Positions 16,514 through 23,985 are shown, numbered from the stretch's first letter. The stretch: 27,682 nucleotides of DNA from PWXP01 sp034005525 (GCA_034005525.1 JAVEUP010000112.1:1-27682); one strand, 5' to 3'. Numbers and translations are program-made. Notes: generated by a model not told the origin, from the letters alone.

Positions 16514-16557
16514 CCCTTGCGAAGCTGGCATTTGCGTCACTGCCAGCACCGCAAGGG
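16514..16557. repeat. Inverted repeat in the gap upstream of the RHH gene
   Basis: CCCTTGCGAAGCTGGCA (16514-16530) pairs with TGCCAGCACCGCAAGGG (16541-16557), 15 of 17 positions, around a 10-base loop. The remainder of 16378-16769 contains no gene I can support; it presumably holds the promoter of the gene at 16770, but no -35/-10 pair stands out. Confidence 0.6.
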
Positions 16558-16769
16558 CTCACTCTCCGCAGCACCGTCACGGGCCGGCCCCCGAAACGCG
16601 CTCGTTTTTATTTCGGAAAACTTTTCCTGAACAGCATTTTCCCTTGCAGTCTATCGCTCGCGTATTTTGCTGGCCTTTTCGGAGGTTTCTACAAAAATCA
16701 GGTGGGCCGGGGCCATGGAGGTGCTCGGCTAACCCGACATTCACTTTCAGCCAGAAGGAGTTTTCCCCG

Positions 16770-17192
16770 ATGACCGCAACCGAAGCCGAGCACGAAGTAC
16801 AACGATGTGCTACTGCCTTGTATGAATCCAACCCTGACTGGGCCACCTTCTACCGCGAAGTGCTCGGCGTGAAGGGGATCGTCCGCCGACTCTACCGTAA
16901 CCGGGAAGACTTGGCCGCCTTCAAGAGAACGGAAGCCTATTCCGACATCCAACGGATGCTGCGGAAGCTCCGGGATCAGAAGGACGCCAAGGTCAACCCG
17001 GAGGAGGAACCTACGGCCGTCATCACGGTGAGGATTCCCAAGAGCCTCCACGAAGCCTTGCGCGACGAGGCCTACGAACACCGTACCAGCATGAACAAAC
17101 TGTGCATCTCGAAACTGCTGCGGCTGATCGACGCCACCGGCGATGAGGAGGAAGAGGTGCGTGCAGAAAGCGGAGGCGGAGCGGACCTGTAA
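16770..17192 (+). CDS. Ribbon-helix-helix (HicB-like) protein
   Basis: A 140-residue protein. The C-terminal part, about 84-118, is a ribbon-helix-helix fold: the strand VITVRIPKSLHEALRDEA, then a helix and SMNKLCISKLLRLID, as in HicB- and Arc-type DNA-binding antitoxins. The N-terminal 70 residues (SNPDWATFYREVLGVKGIVR and EAYSDIQRMLRKLRDQ) form a helical domain I do not assign. The ATG at 16770 has AAGGAG at 16755-16760. No HicA-like toxin gene adjoins it, so it is probably an orphan transcriptional regulator rather than half of a toxin-antitoxin pair (inference). The tail is acidic. The last 15 bp overlap, convergently, the 3' end of the RNase P RNA gene. Confidence 0.78.
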   Translation: MTATEAEHEVQRCATALYESNPDWATFYREVLGVKGIVRRLYRNREDLAAFKRTEAYSDIQRMLRKLRDQKDAKVNPEEEPTAVITVRIPKSLHEALRDEAYEHRTSMNKLCISKLLRLIDATGDEEEEVRAESGGGADL

Positions 17193-17622
17193 GCCGGGTT
17201 CTGGTCCCGCCGCTGGCGACGGGCGACGGCCATTTATCTAGGACGCCGATTGCTCGGCATCTCAAGCGATCTACCCGAGAGTCGATGGCGGGGCGGACAA
17301 ATCCGCGGGTACGCCCGGACGAAATTGCCGGCCGGGCGTGTCCGCTGCTCTCTGCTTGATCTTGCACCGGGTGGGGTTTGCCTAGCCAAGCCGGTCGCCC
17401 GGCCTGCTGGTGAGCCCTTACCTCACCGTTTCACCCTTACCCCCCGGGATATATCCCGGGGGGCGGTCTGCTTTCTGTTGCACTTTCCCTGGCCTCGCGG
17501 CCGGTGGGCGTTACCCACCACCCTGTCCTGCGGTGCCCGGACTTTCCTCCCGCCAAGACCCGCTCGCTCGCCGATGTGTCGGCGAATCGGGCCTCGGCCG
17601 GCGGCCGTCCAGTCCGCTCCGT
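17178..17622 (-). ncRNA. rnpB: RNase P RNA, bacterial type A
   Basis: The catalytic RNA that removes tRNA 5' leaders. P1 is formed by GGAGCGGAC at the 5' end (17620-17612) and GTCCGCTCC at the 3' end (17186-17178). Conserved blocks are all present on the minus strand: GAGGAAAGTCCGGGC near the 5' end, GTGCAACAGAAAGCAGACCG, AAGGGTGAAACGGTGAGG, CAAACCCCACCCGGTGCAAG, GGGTAGATCGCTTGAG, CCTAGATAAATGGCCG, and CCAGAACCCGGCTTAC near the 3' end. P12 is a perfect 24-base palindrome at 17440-17463 (CCCCCCGGGATA and its complement). I do not see the GGU motif in L15 that pairs with the tRNA CCA. True ends may differ by several bases. A strong promoter lies at 17636-17664. Confidence 0.97.
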
Positions 17623-17635
17623 ACCTCCATCATCA

Positions 17636-17664
17636 AGTATAGGCGCACCGCCTATTGGCGGCAA
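17636..17664 (-). promoter_or_regulatory. Promoter of rnpB
   Basis: On the minus strand TTGCCG (17664-17659) and TATACT (17641-17636) are spaced by exactly 17 bp. The start of transcription would be near 17629, a few bases before P1 of the RNase P RNA. The -35 box lies inside the last codons of the radical SAM gene. Confidence 0.7.
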
Positions 17665-18596
17665 CGGGCGCCCTGACACGTGTCGCGTCGCATGAACTCT
17701 GCCTCGATGTCGGCCAGCACGGCGCCCTTTTCTGCGCACCAGGCGGGGCCGACGAGCAGATCGCGAGGCGCATCGGCGCTGAGGCGATCGACGACGCACT
17801 CGGGGTGCAGGCATTCGAGGAAGTCTACAACCCAACTGACGTAATCCTCTTTCGCAGGAAGATGGACGCTTCCCGCAGCAACCATTTCCGCCAACTCCGT
17901 ATCCTTCACAGCGTGCAAATTGTGCAGTTTGACCGCGTCGATCCCCAGCCGTGCCAGTTCGTGGGCCGTCGCATGGATATGCTCGGCCGATTCGCCTGGC
18001 AGGCCAAGGATGACGTGCGCGCCCACCCGCACCCCCACGTCCCGGCACTTCCCGACGGCTTCGAGAAAGTCGCTGTAACCGTGTCGGCGACGCATCCAGG
18101 CCAGACTTGCCTCGTGGATCGACTGAAGCCCCAACTCCACGGTCAGCCAGGTTTGCGGTGCGAACTCTGCCAGGACGTCCATCGCCCCTTCCGCCAGACA
18201 ATCAGGCCGTGTTCCCACGACGATTCCGACGATTCCCGGCTGCTGCAATGCCTCCTGGAGTGATGCCCGCAAACGCGCGGGGGGCCCGTAGGTATTCGAG
18301 CCCGGCTGGAAATACGCCAGGAACTGCTCTGTGCCAGATCGGCGGCGGAACCGCTCCGCTGCCTCGCCTATTTGCTCGGCAATGCGGGGGGGGCCGGCGG
18401 CGCGACGGTTGGGGCAGTAGCTTTCCGGGTTGCAAAAGATGCAGCCGCCTCGGCCAAGGGTTCCATCCCGGTTGGGGCATCCAAACCCGGCATCGACGCT
18501 GATCTTACGCACCGGTCCGCCAAACACCTGCCGCAGGTAGAGGCTAAGTGGATAGTAGCGTTTTCCGGCGGCGAGCCATTGGTGAAAAAGCGGCAT
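17652..18596 (-). CDS. Radical SAM protein, YhcC/TIGR01212 family
   Basis: A 314-residue radical SAM protein of the YhcC type. The N-terminal KRYYPLSLYLRQVFG and ISVDAGFGCPNRDGT are family signatures. The cluster cysteines are C40, C52 and C55 in the family's spaced form CPNRDGTLGRGGCIFC, which would hold the [4Fe-4S] cluster that cleaves S-adenosylmethionine. Downstream motifs FLAYFQPGSNTYGP, VVGTRPDCL, VELGLQSIHEASL, HVILGLPGE and KLHNLHAVKDTELA are in the expected order, and the length is normal. The reaction has not been fixed in general for the family. The start is the ATG at 18596 preceded by AAGG. Its 3' end overlaps the rnpB promoter, so read-through into rnpB is possible. Confidence 0.92.
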   Translation of the reverse strand: MPLFHQWLAAGKRYYPLSLYLRQVFGGPVRKISVDAGFGCPNRDGTLGRGGCIFCNPESYCPNRRAAGPPRIAEQIGEAAERFRRRSGTEQFLAYFQPGSNTYGPPARLRASLQEALQQPGIVGIVVGTRPDCLAEGAMDVLAEFAPQTWLTVELGLQSIHEASLAWMRRRHGYSDFLEAVGKCRDVGVRVGAHVILGLPGESAEHIHATAHELARLGIDAVKLHNLHAVKDTELAEMVAAGSVHLPAKEDYVSWVVDFLECLHPECVVDRLSADAPRDLLVGPAWCAEKGAVLADIEAEFMRRDTCQGARCRQ

Positions 18597-18620
18597 CCTT
18601 GTTGACCAAAACGGGGGGAC

Positions 18621-18650
18621 AGAATAGACTTAATCTATAGGGCATTGTAA
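18621..18650 (-). promoter_or_regulatory. Possible promoter of the radical SAM gene
   Basis: On the minus strand TTACAA (18650-18645) and TATTCT (18626-18621) are spaced by 18 bp in a locally AT-rich stretch, with the gene start 25 bp downstream. Weak consensus; low confidence. Confidence 0.3.
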
Positions 18651-18687
18651 TCGTGTTTTCGGGGGCGGTTGAGCGGGACCCTTCCCT

Positions 18688-18892
18688 CTGTCTGGAACGA
18701 GGAAGACTCACCGCAACTGGTTCCGGGAGCAAAGCCCTGTTTCCAGAGGCGTAGGGTGGGTGGTTCCGGATGTCTCAGCATCCGGGTTCACCCACGCGTC
18801 AGGAAATCCTGCAACCAGAAACGGAAGAGCGCCCTGTCTGGAACGGGGAAGATTCACCGCAACCGGTCCCGAGAACGAGGCCCTGTTTCCAG
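18688..18892. repeat. Composite intergenic repeat: duplicated 59-bp unit around a GTAGGGTGGG element
   Basis: A 59-bp unit beginning CTGTCTGGAACG and ending CCCTGTTTCCAG occurs at 18688-18746 and again at 18834-18892, with about 51 of 59 positions identical. The unit ends are roughly inverted (CTGGAAC and GTTTCCAG). Between the copies lies a GTAGGGTGGGTGGTTCCGGA element (18751-18800) of the same family as at 1304, with hairpin CCGGATG-CATCCGG. The block fills the gap between the divergent radical SAM and FHA genes. Confidence 0.8.
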
Positions 18893-18935
18893 AACTCAAC
18901 GAGTCCTCATAACCCAATAAGTACGAGAAACTCAG

Positions 18936-19412
18936 ATGTACGGAGAACTGGCACCTCTTGGCGGCGGCGACTCGATCCCGCTATTGAAGAAAACCCTGTT
19001 GGTCGGGCGCCGGGAAAGCTGCGATGTGGTATTGCGGTTTTCCAACGTGTCGGCCCATCATTGCCAATTGACGGTCAACGGCGGCTACTGGTACGTCCGC
19101 GATCTCCAGAGCCGCAACGGCGTGAAGGTCAATGGCATCCGGGTGAACGAGAAGCGACTGGACCCGGGCGACAAACTGTCGATTGCCCGCCACAACTACG
19201 AGATTCAGTATTCACCGGCAGAATTGGGCGCCGTCGGCCCGCCGCCTCTGGAAGAACCCGAGAGCGACATCCTTGGAAAGTCGCTGTTGGAGCGGGCGGG
19301 TTTGGACCGGCGCCGTACCACCAAGATGCGGGTACAGGACGATCCCGACGCGCAGGTGAGTTACGACGTCGAAGACGACTCGCCAGGTCAGTTGCGCTAT
19401 CGCGCCCGCTAG
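18936..19412 (+). CDS. FHA domain protein
   Basis: A 158-residue protein with one forkhead-associated domain at about 15-92. The phosphothreonine-binding signature is present: LLVGRRESCDVVL (21-33), NVSAHHCQL and SRNGVKVNG, the latter containing the Asn-Gly of the peptide-binding loop. The C-terminal 65 residues are polar and acidic and look unstructured. FHA domains bind phosphothreonine peptides, so it is likely a partner of a serine/threonine kinase; no kinase is nearby. It lies only 12 bp before rsgA on the same strand and may be co-transcribed. No strong ribosome site is visible before the ATG at 18936. Confidence 0.88.
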   Translation: MYGELAPLGGGDSIPLLKKTLLVGRRESCDVVLRFSNVSAHHCQLTVNGGYWYVRDLQSRNGVKVNGIRVNEKRLDPGDKLSIARHNYEIQYSPAELGAVGPPPLEEPESDILGKSLLERAGLDRRRTTKMRVQDDPDAQVSYDVEDDSPGQLRYRAR

Positions 19413-19424
19413 CCTCGCAACCCT

Positions 19425-20576
19425 ATGGCGAAGAAACGGAAGATACGGGCCGATTTCCGAAAGAACCGCGTCATGCGGACACGGCGCGGCAATTGGACCC
19501 GCGACTTCCAGCAGCATGGATTCGAGGACGAAGCGCCCCCGCTGAACGAACGCGTTAGCGGCAAGGGCGAACTGAGCCGCCGGCGTACCATCGTGGGCGA
19601 TCGGTCCGACAACCAGGAGCAGCCGGGCCTCGACGTGCAACTGGAGGTCGATCCCAAGCGCTGCTGTCCCGGCCGGGTCCTCGCCGTCAAGGGGCTGATC
19701 AGCCACGTCGCCGACGCCCAGGGTGAAGTTTTCCGGTGTGCCACCCGGCGTCTGCTGAAAACTTTAGCAACGGACCAACGGCATGTCGTTGTCGCGGGCG
19801 ACCGCGTGATGTTCCGCCCCGCCGAAAACACCCAGCCGAAAGAAGGAATTATCGAGCGGATCGAGCCGCGGAAGGGAAGCATTTGCCGGGCGAGCCGCGG
19901 GCGGCAGCACATCATCGTTACAAACGTCGATCAGTTGCTCATTATCACTAGTGCCGCCGAGCCCCGGCTGAAGCCCAGCTTGATTGACCGGTTGATCGTT
20001 GCCGCGGAAAAGGGGGGAGTGCGACCTGTCATTTGCATCAACAAGACCGACCTGGCCGATCCGGCGATCCTACAGCCGCTGGTTGGAGTATACAGCCAGA
20101 TGGGCTACCAGGTGTTGCTCCTTAGCGCGAGAACCGGTTTCGGGGTCGAGCGGCTGCAGCGTGTGCTTGGGAGCAAGGAAAGCGTCGTGGCCGGCCAAAG
20201 CGGGGTCGGGAAGTCCTCCCTGTTGAACGCCGTTGATCCCGGGCTGAAGCTTCGTGTCGAGGCTGTCAGCGCCGAAACGGAGAAAGGGCGGCACACGACC
20301 ACCACCGCCCAGTTGCTGCCGCTGGCGTTTGGCGGTTGGGTGGTCGATACGCCGGGAATCCGGCAGTTCCAGCTCTGGGACGTTACCGCAGAAGAGGTTC
20401 CCGCCTTCTTCCGCGATATCAGGCCCTACGTCAGTTTGTGCCGATTCCCCGACTGCACCCACACCCACGAGCAGGACTGCGCCGTGAAGGACGCCGTGGC
20501 CGACGGCCGCGTTGACGAACGCCGATACGAGAGCTACTGCCACATCCTCGAGGACGGCGGACTATGTACCCCATGA
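19425..20576 (+). CDS. rsgA: Ribosome small subunit-dependent GTPase A
   Basis: A 383-residue RsgA (YjeQ/YloQ), a circularly permuted GTPase that aids late maturation of the 30S subunit. An OB-fold (about 80-160) precedes the GTPase motifs in permuted order: G4 NKTD at 206-209, G1 GQSGVGKSS at 257-265, G2 region GRHTTT at 288-293, and G3 DTPG at 308-311. The C-terminal zinc knuckle CRFPDCTHTHEQDC (339-352) has the expected Cys and His ligands. The N-terminus is about 70-80 residues longer than in E. coli and opens with a very basic stretch (MAKKRKIRADFRKNRVMRTR), perhaps an rRNA-binding tail as in some other phyla. Start is the ATG at 19425, just after the FHA gene. Confidence 0.96.
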   Translation: MAKKRKIRADFRKNRVMRTRRGNWTRDFQQHGFEDEAPPLNERVSGKGELSRRRTIVGDRSDNQEQPGLDVQLEVDPKRCCPGRVLAVKGLISHVADAQGEVFRCATRRLLKTLATDQRHVVVAGDRVMFRPAENTQPKEGIIERIEPRKGSICRASRGRQHIIVTNVDQLLIITSAAEPRLKPSLIDRLIVAAEKGGVRPVICINKTDLADPAILQPLVGVYSQMGYQVLLLSARTGFGVERLQRVLGSKESVVAGQSGVGKSSLLNAVDPGLKLRVEAVSAETEKGRHTTTTAQLLPLAFGGWVVDTPGIRQFQLWDVTAEEVPAFFRDIRPYVSLCRFPDCTHTHEQDCAVKDAVADGRVDERRYESYCHILEDGGLCTP

Positions 20577-20659
20577 TGCCGCGATCTTCGTGCCTCACGG
20601 ACGTCCGATCCGGCCGCCGGAGAACCAAACGCTCCAAACTGAGAGGCGAGCCGGGGCTG

Positions 20660-20791
20660 TCAGGCCCCTGTTTCCGCCCCGGCTTCAACGCCGGTCGTCG
20701 CCCATGCGCCCAGCAGCCAGGAATACACTGGGGTGTAGTTCATCACCAAGGCGATGAGCTGTGCAATGCTTCGCAGAAACAGTGGCCTCAC
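20660..20791 (-). CDS. Possible small membrane-associated protein (43 residues)
   Basis: A minus-strand frame from GTG at 20791 to TGA at 20660 encodes 43 residues: a basic start (VRPLFLRS), then IAQLIALVMNYTPVYSWLLG, AWATTGVEAGAETGA. The hydrophobic middle could sit in the membrane. The composition is protein-like and the gap (20577-20928) between rsgA and hflX otherwise holds nothing. There is no clear ribosome site (only a G-run) and I do not recognise a family. It could also be a chance frame in GC-rich DNA. Confidence 0.3.
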   Translation of the reverse strand: MRPLFLRSIAQLIALVMNYTPVYSWLLGAWATTGVEAGAETGA

Positions 20792-20928
20792 GGCCCCCGC
20801 TCGCCGGAATGTGCGACTGCGAGGAAGACTTTGCCGCACACGGCCCGGGGTAGATGCCGGCCACCCGGCAGGTTACCATAGGGATAGGACTGGAATCGAC
20901 CCATAACCCCAGGAGAAAACTTAGCATC

Positions 20929-22272
20929 GTGTACGAACTTGAGCGCGCGGAGAGTGTTGCCAGTGAGGCAGCCATTCTCGTTGGTGTTCTACTGCCAAAT
21001 CGGCGGATGGGGGAAGCCCCGTTGGTCGAACTTGAGGGATTGGCAACCACGGCCGGAGTCCACGTCGTCGGCCGGCTGACGCAGCAGCTTGGCACCCCTC
21101 ATGCAGCAACCTATCTCGGGCGCGGGAAAGTCGAAGAACTGACCCAACTGGCCGAGTTCAACGATGCCGACGTCATCATCTTCGACAACGACCTTTCGCC
21201 CGCCCAAACCCGCAACCTCGAAAAGGCAACCGGGCGGAAGGTGATCGACCGGACGGAACTGATCCTCGACATCTTCGCCAGCCGGGCACAGACGTATCAG
21301 GCACGGCTGGCGGTCGAACTCGCGCAGCACGAGTACGCCATGCCGCGGCTGAAACGGATGTGGACCCACCTTTCAAGGCAGAAGAAAGGGGTCGGGCTCC
21401 GCGGCCCGGGCGAGAAGCAACTCGAAGAGGACCGCCGGCTGGTCGAAAAGCGCATTCGCGACCTTCGCCGCGAACTTGCGGTGATCGAGCATCGCAAACA
21501 CCGCGAGGTGGCCGCGCGGAGCGATGCCATGACCGTCTCGCTGGTCGGCTATACGAACGCGGGTAAGAGTACGCTCATGAACGCGCTGACCGGCGCCGGG
21601 GTGTTCGTTCAGGATGCGCTGTTTGCTACCCTCGATACCCGCACGCGCCGATGGCAACTGCCCGGCTGGGGGCCCGTGCTGCTGAGCGATACGGTCGGGT
21701 TCATCCGCGACTTGCCGCACCATCTGATTGCCAGCTTCAAGGCAACCCTTGAGGAAGCCCGGCAGGCCGACCTGCTGCTGCACGTGGCCGACGCCGGCAA
21801 CCTGGCCGCCAGCGAGCAGATTTCCGCCGCCAGCCGGGTGCTTAAGGAGATCGGCATCCAGGAAAAGGACGCCATCCTTGTGCTCAATAAGGTCGACACG
21901 CTGCCGGACCGCGCGCGGCTTGACACGCTGCTCGCGCGGTATCCGACGGCCATTCCCGTCAGCGCGCAGCGGCGCAGCGGGTTGCGACGCCTGGCCACGG
22001 CCGTATCCGACGCCCTGAGCCGCGCGTTTCCCAATGTGGACGTTGAAATGGGGGTGGACAATGGCCGGCTCATGGCCTATCTTGCCGCACACGGCGAAAT
22101 CCTGTCGAAACGGTACGTTGACAGCCGGGTGATTGTCCACTGCCGGCTGCCGCAACAGTACCTCGGACGCATCGACGAGCCGGGAGTGAGCGTCCGGCCG
22201 CACACTGCCTCGCGCCATCGCTTTGACGGACCGCACGAGGAAACAGAGTCCGGCATCGGGGAAGTGGCCTAA
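20929..22272 (+). CDS. hflX: GTPase HflX
   Basis: A 447-residue HflX, a GTPase that binds 50S subunits and splits stalled or hibernating 70S ribosomes. The N-terminal HflX domain shows LTQQLGTPHAATYLGRGKVE and FDNDLSPAQTRNLE. A helical region with GLRGPGEKQLEEDRR leads to the GTPase domain: G1 GYTNAGKST (about 207-215), G3 DTVGF (about 254), G4 NKVD (about 320). The tail after 370 is the usual C-terminal domain. The start is uncertain: GTG at 20929 has AGGAG 13 bp upstream and fits the family N-terminus; ATG at 20854 would add 25 residues without family similarity. A short-chain dehydrogenase gene follows after 1 bp, so the two are probably co-translated. Confidence 0.93.
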   Translation: MYELERAESVASEAAILVGVLLPNRRMGEAPLVELEGLATTAGVHVVGRLTQQLGTPHAATYLGRGKVEELTQLAEFNDADVIIFDNDLSPAQTRNLEKATGRKVIDRTELILDIFASRAQTYQARLAVELAQHEYAMPRLKRMWTHLSRQKKGVGLRGPGEKQLEEDRRLVEKRIRDLRRELAVIEHRKHREVAARSDAMTVSLVGYTNAGKSTLMNALTGAGVFVQDALFATLDTRTRRWQLPGWGPVLLSDTVGFIRDLPHHLIASFKATLEEARQADLLLHVADAGNLAASEQISAASRVLKEIGIQEKDAILVLNKVDTLPDRARLDTLLARYPTAIPVSAQRRSGLRRLATAVSDALSRAFPNVDVEMGVDNGRLMAYLAAHGEILSKRYVDSRVIVHCRLPQQYLGRIDEPGVSVRPHTASRHRFDGPHEETESGIGEVA

Positions 22273-22273
22273 G

Positions 22274-23062
22274 ATGGCGAAGCGAAGCCTCAACGGTTTG
22301 CGGGCGATTGTCACCGGCGCGTCGAGCGGCATCGGGCGCGAACTGGTGTGCCAGTTGGCGGGGGCGGGAGTCCGCGTCGTTGCCCTAGCTCGGCGCGAGG
22401 ACCGCTTGCGCACGCTGGCCGGCGAATGCGCCGCTCAGCCGGGCGAAGTGACAACGGTTGCCGGCGACGTCACCGAGTCCGACGTGCGCGATCGGGCTGT
22501 CGAAACGGCAGACTCCCGATTCGGCGGGCTCGACATCCTGGTGAACAATGCCGGCATTGGGGCCATGGGCCTCTTCGAAGACGCCGATCCACAGCGCCTC
22601 CGGCGCATCATGGAGGTGAACTTCTTCGCGCTGGTCGAAATGACCCGCCTGGCGCTGCCGCTGTTGCGCCGAGGGACGACGCCCATGATCGTCAACGTCA
22701 GTTCCATCCTCGGCCGCCGCGGGGTGCCGTACAACAGCGAATACGCTGCCAGCAAGTTCGCCGTGCACGGGTTCAGCGAATCGCTGCGCACGGAACTGGC
22801 CCGGCACGGAATCGACGTGCTGGTAGTCAGCCCCGGCACCACGGAGACCGAGTTCTTCGACAGCGTCATCGAGCGGACCGGCGCACCTGCCTGGCCCGAA
22901 CACCGCCCCATTTCGGCCGCCGAGGTCGCCCGGAAGACCATTCTCGCCATGCGCCGCGGGCGGCACGAGATCGTACCGTATTTCTGGGGAAAGGTTCTAC
23001 TGGGAATGAATCGCCTTTCTCCGACGTTCGTCGACCGGCTGATGACCCGCTACGTCGGCTGA
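22274..23062 (+). CDS. Short-chain dehydrogenase/reductase
   Basis: A 262-residue classical SDR with a Rossmann fold. The cofactor motif TGASSGIG is at 14-21, followed by NNAG at 91-94, the catalytic Ser in NVSSILG (143/144), and the YxxxK pair Y157 and K161 in YAASK. PGTTETEF (187-194) is the usual segment after the active site. ALARREDRL after the second strand, with Arg residues at 40-41, suggests NADP(H). The C-terminus (VLLGMNRLSPTFVDRLMTRY) resembles lipid- or ketone-reducing members of the DltE/YqjQ type, but the substrate is unknown. The ATG at 22274 comes 1 bp after the hflX stop; the upstream in-frame ATG at 22223 lies inside hflX. Confidence 0.9.
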   Translation: MAKRSLNGLRAIVTGASSGIGRELVCQLAGAGVRVVALARREDRLRTLAGECAAQPGEVTTVAGDVTESDVRDRAVETADSRFGGLDILVNNAGIGAMGLFEDADPQRLRRIMEVNFFALVEMTRLALPLLRRGTTPMIVNVSSILGRRGVPYNSEYAASKFAVHGFSESLRTELARHGIDVLVVSPGTTETEFFDSVIERTGAPAWPEHRPISAAEVARKTILAMRRGRHEIVPYFWGKVLLGMNRLSPTFVDRLMTRYVG

Positions 23063-23076
23063 CCTGGATGGTTCAC

Positions 23077-23215
23077 GTAGGGTGGGCCGAGGCCGCGCAA
23101 ATCCTTGGTGGGACGGCGCAAGCCGTACCCGACTGATTCACACGCCGCGCGCTGGGCGCACGTCGGTCTGAGCGGCGGAAGTCCCACCAAGATCGCTTGC
23201 TTGTCGCCACCCTAC
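23077..23215. repeat. Full-length GTAGGGTGGG-family repeat
   Basis: A 139-bp element bounded by GTAGGGTGG and its inverse CCACCCTAC. It contains TTGGTGGGAC and its near-inverse GTCCCACCAA (23191 region), so it can fold as a long hairpin. Its right edge is shared with the element at 8994-9095. It fills the gap between the convergent SDR and TIM-barrel genes and may terminate both. Confidence 0.8.
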
Positions 23216-23232
23216 ATTCCGGGCAACCCGAG

Positions 23233-23985
23233 CTAAAGCAGGCTTTCCAGGAGAAGTCGCAACTTTCGCAGCTCGGCCATCTGATCGACGTCGGGCATGG
23301 GGAGTATGTCGACCGCCAGTGCCCGATTGTACCGGTGCTTGGTCAACTGGTTCAGCAGTCGGCCGTATTCTACGTCGCCCTGGCCGACCCGCACCTGGAG
23401 CCGGTCTTTGGACGTATCGCGCAGCCTGACGTGATAGACGTGCTTCATGACCTGCTCGAACCGCGCACCCTTATGGGGGCCGTAGATGAAGTGGCTGGGG
23501 TCGAGCGTAATGCCGAGCCCTTCGACGTTCTGGCACATCACGCAGGCGGTATCGGGGTCCTGCGACATGCGGCCCGTTTCGGTTAGCAGCCCAACGCGCA
23601 CACCCTCGTGCCCTGCCAACGCAACCAGCTTTCGGAGCCGTTCGATTTCTTCGTTGAAGGGCGTACCCAATTCCGAGGACCGGACCGTAACGGTCACCAC
23701 CTTGGTTGATTTGGCCAGCTTGCAGCATGCGGCAAACTGCTGGTAGTACGTTTCACCGCTGTCGGCCTCCGGCTCGACGCTCATGGCACAAATGGTCAGC
23801 CGTCGCGTATTGCGACAACAGCGGGTGGCCTTTTCGAGGTCGGCAGCCACTTCAGAGGGTTTCATATGCCCCTCTGTTTCGTGCAGCATCAGTTCGATGG
23901 CGGAAAACTCCAGGTCGACCAGCTTATCAAGGGTCTGGTCCAAGGGCAATTCGGCAAGACATCGGGTCGTCGCAGCGACAAACAC
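23233..23985 (-). CDS. Sugar phosphate isomerase/epimerase-like TIM-barrel protein
   Basis: A 250-residue cytoplasmic protein of the xylose isomerase-like TIM-barrel superfamily; no signal peptide, unlike the relative at 13872. Strand and active-site segments include FSAIELMLHE, KVVTVTVRSSELGTPFNEEI, VGLLTETGRMSQDPD with a probable catalytic Glu, GITLDPSHFIYGP with Asp and His, and VYHVRLRDTS with His. The final acidic position is Asp (AVDILPM) rather than the usual Glu. The substrate is unknown. The start is a GTG at 23985 with a full AGGAGG site nine bases upstream. It faces the SDR gene across a repeat and has no partner on its strand. Confidence 0.85.
   Translation of the reverse strand: MFVAATTRCLAELPLDQTLDKLVDLEFSAIELMLHETEGHMKPSEVAADLEKATRCCRNTRRLTICAMSVEPEADSGETYYQQFAACCKLAKSTKVVTVTVRSSELGTPFNEEIERLRKLVALAGHEGVRVGLLTETGRMSQDPDTACVMCQNVEGLGITLDPSHFIYGPHKGARFEQVMKHVYHVRLRDTSKDRLQVRVGQGDVEYGRLLNQLTKHRYNRALAVDILPMPDVDQMAELRKLRLLLESLL

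Noticed and set aside
17437..18201. Minus-strand frame of 254 codons spanning the radical SAM gene and rnpB
   Set aside because: It is out of frame with the radical SAM protein and reads through RNase P RNA; Arg/Gly-rich with no motifs.
21373..22413. Minus-strand frame of 346 codons opposite hflX
   Set aside because: Directly antisense to a strongly recognised gene; composition and lack of motifs fit a shadow.
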